Assembly: GCA_005223375.1 (NCBI GenBank)
Contig: RXOD01004527.1
Span: forward strand, 1-20,978
Reading direction: 5' to 3'
DNA length: 20,978 nucleotides
Source: Amoebophrya sp. AT5.2
Lineage: Eukaryota; Sar; Dinophyceae; Syndiniales; Amoebophryaceae
The first letter of the stretch is position 1. Each line of letters begins with the position of its first letter. Positions 9,901 through 18,925 of the stretch are shown piece after piece. Position numbers and translations under genes: made by a program. A model generated the notes under the pieces. It was not told where the DNA came from. It made no database searches and saw only the letters and a list, made by a program, of their open reading frames with translations.

Positions 9901-11154
9901 ACTAGAGGATGTCGCGGAGGTGCCTCGACTCGCGAGACTCGCCGGTAGCTTTGACCCCGTCGTGAGCAGGGCGAATTCGAGGTCGCCCACGAGCCGTTCG
10001 GGGGCGAGGAAGACCCGTCGCTCGTAGTAGTAGCTTGCCGACGAGAAGTAGAAGGAAAAGTCCGCTGGGTTGTTCTCGGACAGGTACACAGGTTTGAAGG
10101 GGTAGCCGAGATCGGACAAAATCAGTCGCTCGCACCCGTTCACCACAAAAACGTTCTCCGTCTTGATGTCGAGGTGGGGAATCTCCTGCCGGTGGAGCTC
10201 GCACAGGCCGTGTAAAAGCTGGAAGGCGAGGACGTTCTTTTCCGCGAGGGACAGGAAGGGTCGGCAGTGGAGCCTGTCCTGCAGAGAGCGTTTCCAGTAC
10301 GGACGCAGCAGGAGGACCAGGCTCAGCTGCGGGTCGGCCACGGACGACGTCACGGCTTGCTGCTGGAGGGTCAGCTGGTTCGACGTAGTTTGCTCGGCTG
10401 CGGCGGCGCTACCGATGGTGCTAGTCGCCGCTACTCCTGCGGAAGATGAAGATGATGTCGGGGGGCCCCCTCCAGCAGCCGGAGACAGTTGTCCACCGCC
10501 GGCTGACGTCGTCGTGGACTGTCGGCTCGGGCTGTTCGTCCCTGCGGCTGTGCTCCTGCCGCCCGGCGTTGCGAACCCGCTCGGCTCTTGCTGGGCCGAA
10601 AGAGCGTGTTGCTGTTGGTGTTCCCCTCCAAGGCCGCCAGGAACAGCGCCGCTCAGCAGATTCGTTGTCAGACCCCCCACCGCCGCGACCGGCGTCCCGA
10701 CGTTCGAAAAGCCCTCCGCGCCGGGCGAAAAGTCCCCGCCCGTCAGACCTCCACCCGGCGACGCGGCTCCCACCGCTTGCCCCTGGTGCCCCTGGACAAC
10801 AGCACCACCAGCTGCACCCGCCGCTGACTCGCGCACGGGCGCCCCACCCAGGAGCTCGTTGTCGATGAACTCGATCTCCTGATACGCGACGACGTTCGAG
10901 CTATTGTGCAGCATGCGCCGCAACTTGCGGAGCACGCGGACGATCTCGCTGAAGACCTTCGGGTCCAACAACTCCCGGTGGAAGAAGATCTTGCACACGA
11001 CGGTACGATGGCGGCTGTGCAGCGCCTTGGCGGTGCGAAACAGCTTGTGGGAGGCGAGCCATTCCTCGTAGGCGATGCCAGGAATGGAAGGCGCAGTCTT
11101 GGAGCCATCCGCCGTGGAGGACGGCTGCACCCGAGTGCTGAAATTGTTGCCCAT
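3993..11154 (-). CDS. VPS15: VPS15 / PIK3R4, regulatory protein kinase-like subunit of the class III PI3-kinase (Vps34) complex
   Basis: Five exons on the minus strand: 11154-8125, 7803-7544, 7335-6957, 6678-4951 and 4838-3993. Together they are 6243 nt, or 2080 residues. Domain order is that of VPS15. The N-terminus is MGNN, a myristoylation-type start. The N-lobe has Lys55 (TVVCKIFF). The catalytic loop is HLDIKTEN (327-334; HGDIKTEN in human), followed by DLG (348-350), the family hallmark NNPADF (361-366) and APE (384-386). HEAT repeats follow, roughly 480-1220. WD40 repeats fill the C-terminus (GGADGKVLLWN, GWDIRMRDLAWS), which ends GRDGLVKLWC. VPS15 scaffolds Vps34 and Beclin/Vps30 on endosomal and autophagic membranes to make PI3P. 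The protein is far longer than the human one (about 1358 aa). The extra length includes a ~165-residue Gly/Ala/Ser/Gln-rich insert inside the kinase N-lobe (about 101-270) and Ser/Ala/Thr-rich loops among the WD repeats. The glycine-rich loop is not recognisable, as usual for VPS15. The junction around intron 1 is inferred from homology. Confidence 0.95.
4839..4950 (-). other. VPS15 intron 4 (canonical GT-AG, 112 bp)
   Basis: The donor is TGGAAG|GTGCGC at 4950 and the acceptor is CTCGACAG|GTC ending at 4839, both phase 0. Removing it joins RFLAPVRQWK to VSTSCPFLDCKM, which continues the WD40 strand pattern. It carries no terminal inverted repeats, unlike intron 1. Confidence 0.85.
6679..6956 (-). 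other. VPS15 intron 3 (canonical GT-AG, 278 bp)
   Basis: The donor is GGACAG|GTACAG at 6956. A second in-phase donor, CAG|GTAGTA, lies 6 bp further and would add two residues (Val-Gln). The acceptor is AATCTATCAG|GAC ending at 6679, preceded by a pyrimidine-rich stretch. Splicing is phase 0. The intron holds a nearly perfect palindrome at 6771-6790. Confidence 0.85.
6771..6790. repeat. 20-bp palindrome inside VPS15 intron 3
   Basis: AAGATCTAC, TT, GTAGATCTT: two 9-bp arms pair perfectly with a 2-base centre. It sits near the middle of an otherwise ordinary GT-AG intron. It is long for chance but has no known meaning here. Confidence 0.6.
7336..7543 (-). other. VPS15 intron 2 (canonical GT-AG, 208 bp)
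   Basis: The donor is TTCAG|GTATAC at 7543 (phase 2) and the acceptor is CATCGCAG|AATC ending at 7336. Splicing gives EQFSEQFR joined to IDDVFLYTLYTRHSVLQRPL, restoring an Arg codon and the HEAT repeat. Near its 5' end it contains CCGATAAAGGGGCTTT, which resembles the conserved core of introners A and B (14 of 16 bases against B). No terminal inverted repeats are present, so a decayed introner is only a possibility. Confidence 0.85.
7809..7831. repeat. Terminal inverted repeat, 3' arm of introner A
   Basis: On the minus strand it begins ACTTACCATCTGGTCC and ends CCATA. It lies just outside exon 2 of VPS15, next to the second TCGCG copy. It lacks an AG acceptor at its end. Confidence 0.85.
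8102..8124. repeat. Terminal inverted repeat, 5' arm of introner A
   Basis: On the minus strand it begins TATGGTGGGACC and ends GGTAAGT, pairing with 7809-7831 at 22 of 23 positions. It contains a donor-like GTAAGT, but by homology the exon ends before the arm. Confidence 0.85.
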
Positions 11155-12000
11155 GCTCCTTGTTTCAACAATTCATATCATTGTCCGCGCCACCAGCTCG
11201 AAGTAAACGCCCGGCGTGCAGCCGAGCAGGAATTACTATGTTGATGATTCACATCTAATATTGCGGGTCTTGTTGAATTTGGAAGTGGTAGTGGCGTAAT
11301 TCTAATTTTTCAGTTCCATTAAATGGATATCGTGCCGCTGGTGCGCGTGCGCTGACGACGACTGACACTGACTTAAGTCTCAAGTACGTACGTGATACAC
11401 GGCATAGTAGGCACTTCCTTGCCCGAAGCCGAACGCACGTCTTAATAATATGAAAGAATGTATTTCCCCATCCATCGTAGATCGCTGTAACTTTATTTCA
11501 GGTAAATGCGTTTTCTTCTTCTCTTGGTTCTTCATCTTGATGTCCAACAGATTCTCGTCATCACGCACGTGACCATGCAGCACACGACACGCACGAAGAA
11601 GGCATAGGTTGGTTTTGAGGGTTGACGGCGCCAAACTGAAGTGACAGATGGCACGAAAGATGATGCGAAATTCAATGCATTTGGAACACACCAGCAGAGC
11701 GTGGATCCTGACGGCACATGGATGTGCATCCATCCTGGCGGATCGATCCTGCAGGGGGCACGACGGGGTCGATTTCTTTCTCAAAAAATCAAGTGGCCTT
11801 CGCACAGCGAGAGGGCCGACGGGTGGAATCCCGGGCGCGGGGCGCGTCGCTTTTTACATGGTCGCGGCAAGGCGTCTTGTAGTCGTTTCTGTCGCCCGTC
11901 GGTCGTATTCAAGCGTTGTCGCGCAACGATGAAAGTCGAGTCCGAAAGGAAAATCACTGATCACTCTTCCGTTCGATCCCCGCCATAGCGGTCGTTCTTA
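11155..12000. other. Spacer between NEDD8 stop and VPS15 start
   Basis: 846 bp with no gene I can support. The longest minus-strand frame (11805-11380, 141 codons) has no recognisable domain and an unlikely composition. Short perfect palindromes are present: ATGGATG-TG-CATCCAT (11718-11733) and GGATCGATCC (11740-11749). A GTTCGATCCCC string near 11970 looks like a tRNA B box, but no tRNA folds around it. Confidence 0.55.
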
Positions 12001-12252
12001 TCATCGTGCGCAAGGCGAAGGCCCACCCCCTCGCAGCTGTAGCACCATGTGTATGATGCTGCCTGGTTTCACGTTGTAGTCTTGCAGCTGATTATCGTCC
12101 GACATCTGCTTCCCGAGGTAGATGAGACGAATCTGCTCAATCTGAATGCCCTCCTTCTCCTGCAGAGCCTCCTTTACGTGTTTCACGTAGTTGTCCGGCT
12201 CGAAGTTGAAGTTTGACTTCCGTCCGGTCAAGGTCTTGATTGAGATTTGCAT
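12001..12252 (-). CDS. NEDD8: NEDD8/Rub1 ubiquitin-like modifier precursor
   Basis: An intact single-exon gene of 83 residues: a 76-residue ubiquitin fold ending LRGG, then the short tail GPSPCAR, which a NEDD8 protease would remove. It opens MQISIKTLTGR. EKEGI, RLIYLGKQM and the Ile44 patch are kept, as are Leu8, Arg42, Lys48 and Val70. Residue 72 is Gln rather than the Arg of ubiquitin. Position 72 (Ala in human NEDD8, Thr in yeast Rub1) is the known discriminator read by the activating enzymes, so this fits NEDD8 better than ubiquitin. RLIY and GKQM also match NEDD8. Expected role: conjugation to cullins to activate SCF-type ubiquitin ligases. The main alternative is a divergent ubiquitin paralogue. 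Confidence 0.88.
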   Translation of the reverse strand: MQISIKTLTGRKSNFNFEPDNYVKHVKEALQEKEGIQIEQIRLIYLGKQMSDDNQLQDYNVKPGSIIHMVLQLRGGGPSPCAR

Positions 12253-13210
12253 CCTTGCTCCTTCGACCGAGATATTAGCCTATACCTATAGCCAGCAGTT
12301 CTTGTGGTTGTGCTCTCGCTCTGGTATTCGTATTCCAGCGGCGGATGAAGAAGATCAGATTTAATACAGATACAAGTGTCGTCGTCGCCTCTATCGCTAA
12401 CCTCCACAGCTTGTTTTAGTTTTGTGGTTGCTGCGGCGCTGAGAATTCATGTTTGAGTACTTCTTGGGTTTTGATGAGATGAACGAAATTCCGACGTGTC
12501 GCTGCTGTAGCTGATAGATTTAACAGTGGAGACCTGGCACTGGCTATAGTTGCAAATTTTGAAGTGTTGGGACCTCGTTCGAGCAAATTGTTGCATTCAG
12601 TGCGGAGCAACGAGATTGTGCCTGCTCCGCCAATCATGTTCATCTGTGCTGCGATTGCACTCCGTCACGAGATCGAAATGCCGAACACGACACTCATTGA
12701 CTCGTACCATACAAGGACGACCACGTTGTACTTTCGTAGTTATTCTTTGACTTTGTCTGGTGCTCTCTAACACTGCAACGAAATTGTCATCCCTCATCGA
12801 CGTTGGATTCATCCATTGATTCGTTCTATTCATCAGGCTTCAATCACTATGGTAAAAGCAAAAGCAGAAAGAAATAACCACTGGAAGCCCGCCCGAACAA
12901 CTCGTCTGGCGGGGGAACCAGGGTCGCCAATCAATCTCAAAATTGAAATTGCGGATGCGGGACTATGTATTTGATGTTTTTTTCCCGTTATCTTGGGTGT
13001 TGATAGGTATAAAGTTCATCCGTGTTGGTGTAGTTGTTTTGGGTACTATATCTTCAATGAGATCCTCACGTCGTACGTTCTCAAGTTCATGAGGAGTTTT
13101 GCACTTGAATGTTTATCATGAAAAATGTGCACAAAGCTGCGGTGTGCTATCCCTATCATCAAATCAAATCCAAATGTACAAAAGGACTCTGGATGGTGCC
13201 CCCTCAGTCC
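12253..13210. other. Spacer between kinase stop and NEDD8 start
   Basis: 958 bp, AT-richer than the genes. Minus-strand frames at 12643-12416 and 12833-12597 (75 and 78 codons) show no features and overlap each other in different frames. A GC-rich inverted repeat (CCCGCC at 12888-12893, GGCGGG at 12908-12913) is the only structure noted. Presumably the kinase 3' UTR and NEDD8 5' UTR lie here. Confidence 0.55.
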
Positions 13211-16200
13211 TCAGGCCAGGTCCTCTAGATCTGAGTACTCCTCGCCGGGGAGGCAGCTCGGCAGCAGCCGCTCGCACTCGAAGATGTCACGGCGCGCCGG
13301 ATCCGCGTTCAGGATTACGCGCAGCGCCGGCTCGAATTCCCCCACCCGCACGTGGGTACTCCAGGCCGATTCTTTCGGCAGCTCGAATCGAAAACTCGGG
13401 CTTTTCTGCTCCTTGATCGTGAGCAAAACCTCCGCGTAGTCATCCTCCAGTAACTGTGGATCGGCCATGGGCCGCGTGGTCTCATGCTGTGGATCGGTCA
13501 TGGGCCGCTGTGGATCGTTCGCCTCCAGCTTTTTCGAGCGCACCAGGTCCGTGACCGGGTTTAACGGCAGCCCGTACACCATCTTGTAGAGGATGATTCC
13601 GCACGCCCAAAAATCCGACTTCTCCGTCACCGGGTGGAAGTCGTAGTGGAGCTTCTCCGGATTCTCCGACGAGGACTCAGAGGCCTCGGATTCGTCGTCG
13701 TCCTCGGAGTCTCCCTCCCCTGCAGCGTCCTCACCATCTGCCGCGTCCGCTTCTTCATCTTCAACATCCTTCCCCGCAGCTGTACCACGACCGCCACCCG
13801 CTTCCTCCGACTCCTCTAGCGGGTTCACGATCCGCTCCGGCTCCACCCAGGATATTTTGTAGTGGCAGCAGTCCTCGCCCTTATTTCTGCAGGCTCCCAA
13901 ATCGATGGTCTTCAGGAGGTCCGAACTGCGGCAGTACACGAAGTTCTCAATCGACACGTCCCCGTTCAGTATGACACGGGAACAGAAGATGGTAAGCTAC
14001 GGTAAATGTGGTAAAGCTGTTGTTGTTGAAGCTGAATTTTGAATTTTTAAAAACTCTTCGAAGAAAGGGGGCGGTCTACAGCAAAGAAAAAAAAACGCAG
14101 GGACTTTATTTCGATTCCGCGGGAATCGGCATACAGTTGGCACCTCTGCAGCCTGCAGCTGACAAGAAATGGACACCCTAGGCGCTCTCTTTTGGCCTGG
14201 CCCAGCTTGCGGGTTCTCTCACCATTCTAGTAAAAGTTGCAGCCTTCCCCTCTTCCCTACCTCCTATTGGTCTATCTCTCGAGCTCGACAGCGGCCTCCT
14301 TCAATCTAATCCCCACAATGGGGTGCGCCGAGTAACCCTCAGAGCCCCTTAATCGGCACTCGCGGCCAGTCGCCACCCGAGGGGAGGGGGACCCATTAGT
14401 TACTCAGCATAATTACGCCTACTTTCATATTTTTATCAAAATAAGTTTTTACCACTTCCTTACTTACCATCTGCTGGTCTCGCTTCATATTGAGAACCCC
14501 GACCCGCCGGTGCACCTCCAACGTTCCGTGCAAAATCTGCTTGAAGTACTTGCCGATGTCGTACGTCGCGCCCGGGGTTTGCTTTTCGCGGAGCCACTGG
14601 GACATATCGCAGGTCCCCAGCTCCATCACGAACGCCCGCAGATGCATCGCCGGGACCGTGTAGGAGCAGACCAGCCCGATGACGTGGCGGCAATTCTTCT
14701 CCGCGGCAGTCCGGAGATAGGAAAGCTCGCGTTCGTATTCCTCGACCTCATTCGCGATGGCGGCGTCGCTCCGCGCTTTCTTCGTGAAGTGGAGCGACTT
14801 GCGCACGCCGAGTAAGAGGTTGTGGCCGCCGAGCGCGGTGGCAAGCTCCTGCTCCTCGCCGGGGGCGACGGAAACGTGCGAGCACGTTTTCGCCAGCCTA
14901 GAAGTACTGTTGCTCTTGCCGTTTTGCTCGTCTTCGCTGGAAGACGAAACGCGGATGCTTTTCGGCCCGAACTTGGGAGTGGCCGCCGCGGCCTTCCGCT
15001 TCGGCGACGCCGCAGGCTTCATTTTCGGAGACGAGGCGGATGCCGCCTTCCTCACCGGCAAACGGGGACTCCCGTTCTTGATCGACGTGGGGGCCACCTT
15101 ATTGTTCCTGCCCTGCTGGTGCGTCTTTGGCTTTGCCTTGGGGCTGTTGCTGCTCCCTTTCCCTGACAATCGCTTGTTTGGATCGGATTGTCGGATCGCC
15201 ATCTCCGCCGCGTGTTTAGCGATCCGCAGTTCGTTTAACCGTCCGTGCGAGTTGAACTTAACATCGCCCGTGTGGTCGAGCTTGAGCAAGATTTTGTCTA
15301 CGGTGGCGACGGATTCGATACCCTCCCCGTCGTCCTGGTTTTCCACGTCCTCGGTGGTCTCCTGGAACGTCGTCAACACCGTGATGTCGACCGACTTGCG
15401 AATCACGGGAACCACGGCGGATGCTTCTGCTGCTGCTGTGTGTGTCTGTGTCTGTGTTTTGCTGGAGGTGGTATAATTACGACCGTTACCGTTTCCAATT
15501 GTTCCACCAGCCGCCTTCATCTCCATCGCCCTCAAATCCAGCGCCGGCATTTCGTCGTAGGTTTCGCGCAGCTGTCGGCCTTGCTCCACCAGATCCAACA
15601 TTTGAGGAGCGGCAAAACTGGGGTTTTTCTGCGTGAAAAATTCCACCCGCGGGAGCTCCTCCTCCATCCTCCTGGAAGACGCGGCGGATCGCGCTCCGGG
15701 GGAAAGCGTGGTCTTGGACTGGGCAGACCCTGCACTTACCGATCTTCCGATGCTTTGTTCCACGTGCTCCTTCCTCAATTGGTGGCTGCTGCAATTCTGC
15801 TCCAGTTTCGACACCAGCGCGGGGGAGCGGCTCTGTGTGGAGGTGTTGTGGTCGATCGGGGTCCGCCGCGGCGACGTGGTGGCGCAAATGATCGGCGTCC
15901 CCACCGCCATGTTGGAGAGTTTGGAGAAGCGCAGCCGCGTTTGCGCCCCCACCCACTGCCACGACGGCTCGATGCGCGCCCCCTCCGCCCGCTTCCAGTG
16001 CACCCGGCGGATCTCCTGCTTCTTCTTCTCCATGGCCGACAGGTAGCAGTAGCTCCCCTGGTTGCACACCCGGTAGCCGGACTCGGTCTCGCGAAACCGC
16101 CACCCCGGCGTTCCGCAGATCATGCAACAGTGGAGCACGATGTGGCTGTGGTCCCCTCCAGAGGAGCCAGAAGATGCGTGGTCGTGCTTGCTCAACATCA

Positions 16201-18925
16201 ACATCCCCGGATTAGTTGTTCCATTAGTGGGCGACGAAGTAGTAGACGCCGACACCACTGCACCGTCGTCGGCGAACGCCTCGTGGGGAATCATCAGGCC
16301 GTGCGTCATCAAGGGATTCATGCGGGCGAGCAGCGTCGGCTGCATGAAGAACCGCAGGTTCTGGGCAAGGCGGGAAAGATGAAGCCGGGCCGCCTGCTCT
16401 TTGGCGACCCTCGACCGCGGCGAGGCCGGTGGGGACAGCGGTACAATTTGCGAAGTCGCTAGTGGCAAATTGGGCTGATTACCGTGAGTGCCACTAGTAA
16501 TACCTCCTCCGAAGGCGCCGCCCCCGCCGTTGCCGATTTGTTGCGCCATTTTCCTCCGCTTCGCTTCCGTTGCCCCAGCTAGGGATGCGGGCAGCATGTA
16601 GCCTTGTCCCGCCATTATCAGCTGCTTGTACGACGGCACGTTGTCGTCGTTCGCGTTCTGATGCCCCCCACTGGAAAATCTCCCCAGACCACCTCCAGGC
16701 GGTGATGTGCTCGAGATGAACTGCAAGTTCATGCCCGCCATCAGCTTTCTTTCGCGTTCTTTCTTTTCGCGCTCCTCCTTCGCCATGAGGAGCATCGCGA
16801 GGTCGATCCGGTTGATGCACGGGCTGGGGATTGCGGAGGCGTGCTCCGCGAGCATGGAGCACCAGAGAATGCTCGCCTCCTCGGCGTGCTGGATCGCGGA
16901 CTCGCACAGGCTGTTCGGTGCCGCACTCTCGTTGAACACGCCTACCGCGGTGGGATGGATCACCTCGTTTCCGGAGGTGTTGCTCATCTCCAGCTCGATC
17001 GTGCACAGATTCAGCAGGTTGCGAAAACAGTACAGCACCATCTGCCGGAAAAGCGCCAGCTCCCGCTCCTCCTGCTCCTGCTCGTGGCGGGAGCGAAACC
17101 GCACCGCCGATGCTGTCCGGGACAGAAGCTTCCCGAGCTTGCTGCCCTCGAGGAGAAACTTCTGGTAGCGGGAGATCAGCACCTTCCACTGCGCGAGCAG
17201 TTCAGAAAGCAGCTCGCGGAGAGCGTGCTGCTGCTGCGCAAAAGTGAAGGTTATCGCTGCTCCTGCTCCAGTCGCGGGTGATCCGGGCGGCGTTGATTTG
17301 ATATTCAGCGTGGGCCCGTTAGCGTGTTGTGCTGGTCCTCCATTCGCCTCCGCGGCCCCTGCCGTGGACGAGATGGAGAAGTTGAGTTTGCTCTGGAGGT
17401 TGATTTTGTGCTTTGCTAGGAGCAACGCGCAGAACTCATCCTCGTGCTTCAGCTGGTCCAAATTCCGCTCCAGGCCCTCCATCTCCGTGTCGTGGTGCAG
17501 GAGGAAACTTGTCCCAACGTGCAGGTTCACCTCGTGCTGTAAATTCGAACTTCCGTTAGCGTTCCCGTTCCCGCCCGCCGATGTCGATGATGATGATGTC
17601 CGGGGAGCCCCCGCCGATGTCGGGCCGGGGAGGTTGGAACCAGGGCTCCTCGTTGTACTCTTTCCGTGCACGTGCTGTTGAGCTTTGGTACTCTTCGCTG
17701 CAGCACCAGCACCAGCTGCCCCTGGGACCGTCAAAAAGTTTCGCTTCTCGTGGTTCTCCATCCACATTTTCTCCATGTGCTTCTCAATCTTTTTCTCTGC
17801 GTTGGCGACCCGCTGCTTGGCTTGCTGCAGCTTGGCGCGGATATTCTTGTTCGAGGAGTGCCTTATCGACGAAATCGCCGACACTTTCTTCATCGCTCCT
17901 TTATTCATCTTCATCGCAACACTTCTTCCCATCTTCTTCATTCCATTCGCTGCTCCCCGGGGGCCGCTTTTCATTTTCATCGCCGCGTGTCCTCTTTTTC
18001 TTTTGTCTGCCGACACTCTTGCTTTGTGTTCATCTTCTTCCTTCTTCACTTTGAGCCGGCGCATGCGCTCCTTTTCGTGCAGCCGTTCCCGGTTTGCCTG
18101 TATCTCGTCCGCCAGGTTCTGCACTTCGCAGGACAATGTGGTGTACTGGTCCACGTAGTAGACATACGACTCGTACACGCCCTTCCCCAAGTCGGCCACG
18201 ATCACTCCGAACTCACGCCAGCGTGGCCGCGTGCACGCAATCGCGTGCAGTAGAGCGGTCAGCTTCGGATTCTGCTCCAGTTGGGGGTCGTCGTGGTTCG
18301 AACACTCGGAGGCGTCCACCTTCACGATTGCGTTCTGCGACAGCCTCCGCAACGGCGTCCGCCGCAGCGACACCACGGAAGACGTGAGGTCGGATATCCC
18401 AAGACCCTGCAGGAGCCGCACGTCCTCGGAATCCAAAAGCGGCGGCAGCCGGCTGATGGGCGCGGAGGACCCTAGATCGGTCGGACTTCTCGACGCAGGT
18501 GCTGTGAACTCGTACGCCTGGGTGAACGCATCTGGCGGCCGCGACTTCACCGAAGCCGCGGGCGATACAGTCGCGCTTTGGTCGCCGCCGCGGACCAGAG
18601 GGTTCGCGATTTTCAACTTCTGGAAGCGCACGGTGAGGCTGGTCCAAGTCTCCGGAATCCAGAAAAACCCGTGGTCCGCAGCGGAAAGAATCGTGGTGCC
18701 CTGTACTGCGGGTTGTTCATCTTCAGGCGGAAAAGAAGGAGTTGGCAAGCGATTGTTCAGGCTGGAGGGCGTGGTAGACGAAGAAGTGCTGGAGGACGAG
18801 GTTTGTTGCTCGAAAAATAAACGACCCCCGTTGTTCAAGGCGCGGTCCACATCCGCCTTGTACTCGGTAAAAAGGTGCGGCTTCAGCGTCCGCCGCTCCG
18901 CGTTCAAAAGAAACACTTTGTTCAT
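13211..18925 (-). CDS. Large low-complexity/coiled-coil protein with C-terminal divergent protein kinase domain
   Basis: Two exons, 18925-14490 and 13964-13211, total 5190 nt or 1729 residues. Residues ~1-260 are mostly low complexity with a helical patch. A charged coiled coil follows (~265-395), interrupted by a Lys/Met-rich basic stretch (MKKMGRSVAMKMNKGAMKK). A Cys cluster (CCMICG...VCNQGSYC) near 935-960 could bind zinc. Long disordered stretches with basic SPK/SPR motifs follow. The kinase domain starts ~1365. Its N-lobe helix contains EVEEYERELSYL and the hinge reads FVMELGTCDMSQWL. The catalytic loop is NGDVSIEN (1479-1486), with Asn in place of the usual His of HRD. The metal-binding motif is DLG (1500-1502) and the APE position reads EPE (1520-1522). 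An acidic insert (~1530-1585) precedes the helix KSDFWACGIILYKM. The catalytic Asp and Asn are kept, so activity is possible. Family and substrate are unknown. The exon junction is inferred from the direct repeats and the kinase motif. Confidence 0.85.
13454..13517. repeat. Short tandem-like coding repeat in kinase C-lobe
   Basis: CTGTGGATCGG.CATGGGCCG occurs at 13454-13474 and again at 13487-13507 with one difference. A partial third copy, CTGTGGATCG, lies at 13508-13517. On the minus strand it encodes repeated RPM(T/A)DPQ units, in a loop after the kinase F helix. This looks like recent local duplication within the reading frame. Confidence 0.7.
13970..13996. repeat. Terminal inverted repeat, 3' arm of introner B
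   Basis: On the minus strand it begins CTTACCATCT and ends GTCATA, next to the CTGAA repeat copy and the exon that encodes NGDVSIEN. Confidence 0.75.
14463..14489. repeat. Terminal inverted repeat, 5' arm of introner B
   Basis: On the minus strand it starts TATGAAGCGAGACC and ends AGATGGTAAG. It shares TATG, GACCAG and ATGGTAAG with the arm of introner A, so both belong to one family. Confidence 0.78.

Larger units (their letters stand above)
13970..14489 (-). mobile_element. Introner B: TIR-flanked mobile intron in the kinase gene (same strand as gene)
   Basis: A 520-bp element interrupts the kinase catalytic loop. Its arms, 14489-14463 and 13996-13970, are 27 bp. Twenty-two positions pair plus one G-T, including GATGGTAAG with CTTACCATC. 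The ends read TATG...CATA, as in introner A. The flanking 5-bp direct repeat is CTCAA (14494-14490) and CTGAA (13969-13965), with one difference. Removing the element and one repeat copy gives GTT CTC AAC GGG GAC, restoring VLNGDVSIEN. A GT-AG alternative (donor 14467, acceptor ending 13997) also keeps the frame, but it would put 18 extra residues directly before the catalytic Asp. Internal landmarks are the core at 14324-14358 (TGCCGATTAAGG...), GGGTGGCG at 14378-14371 and the hairpin CGATTCC-GCG-GGAATCG at 14112-14128. It is longer than introner A, with extra sequence in its 3' half. Confidence 0.82.

Noticed and set aside
11380..11805. 141-codon minus-strand frame in the NEDD8/VPS15 spacer
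   Set aside because: No domain or protein-like pattern; composition and position suggest chance.
11960..11990. tRNA-like B box (GTTCGATCCCC)
   Set aside because: No T-stem, anticodon arm or acceptor stem can be formed around it.
13997..14467. Canonical GT-AG intron in the kinase gene (donor GTAAGT, acceptor GTAG)
   Set aside because: It keeps the frame but inserts 18 residues directly before the catalytic Asp and duplicates the LN of the loop. The direct-repeat model restores the motif and also fits introner A. It cannot be fully excluded without cDNA.
15700..15760. Donor-like GATCGGTAAGTGCAG inside the kinase-gene exon
   Set aside because: The frame continues through it, and there is no paired arm or direct repeat to suggest an intron.
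15245..16462. Long plus-strand open frame of 405 codons
   Set aside because: It lies opposite the kinase-gene exon, has Arg/His/Leu-rich composition typical of an antisense frame in GC-rich DNA, and no domain.
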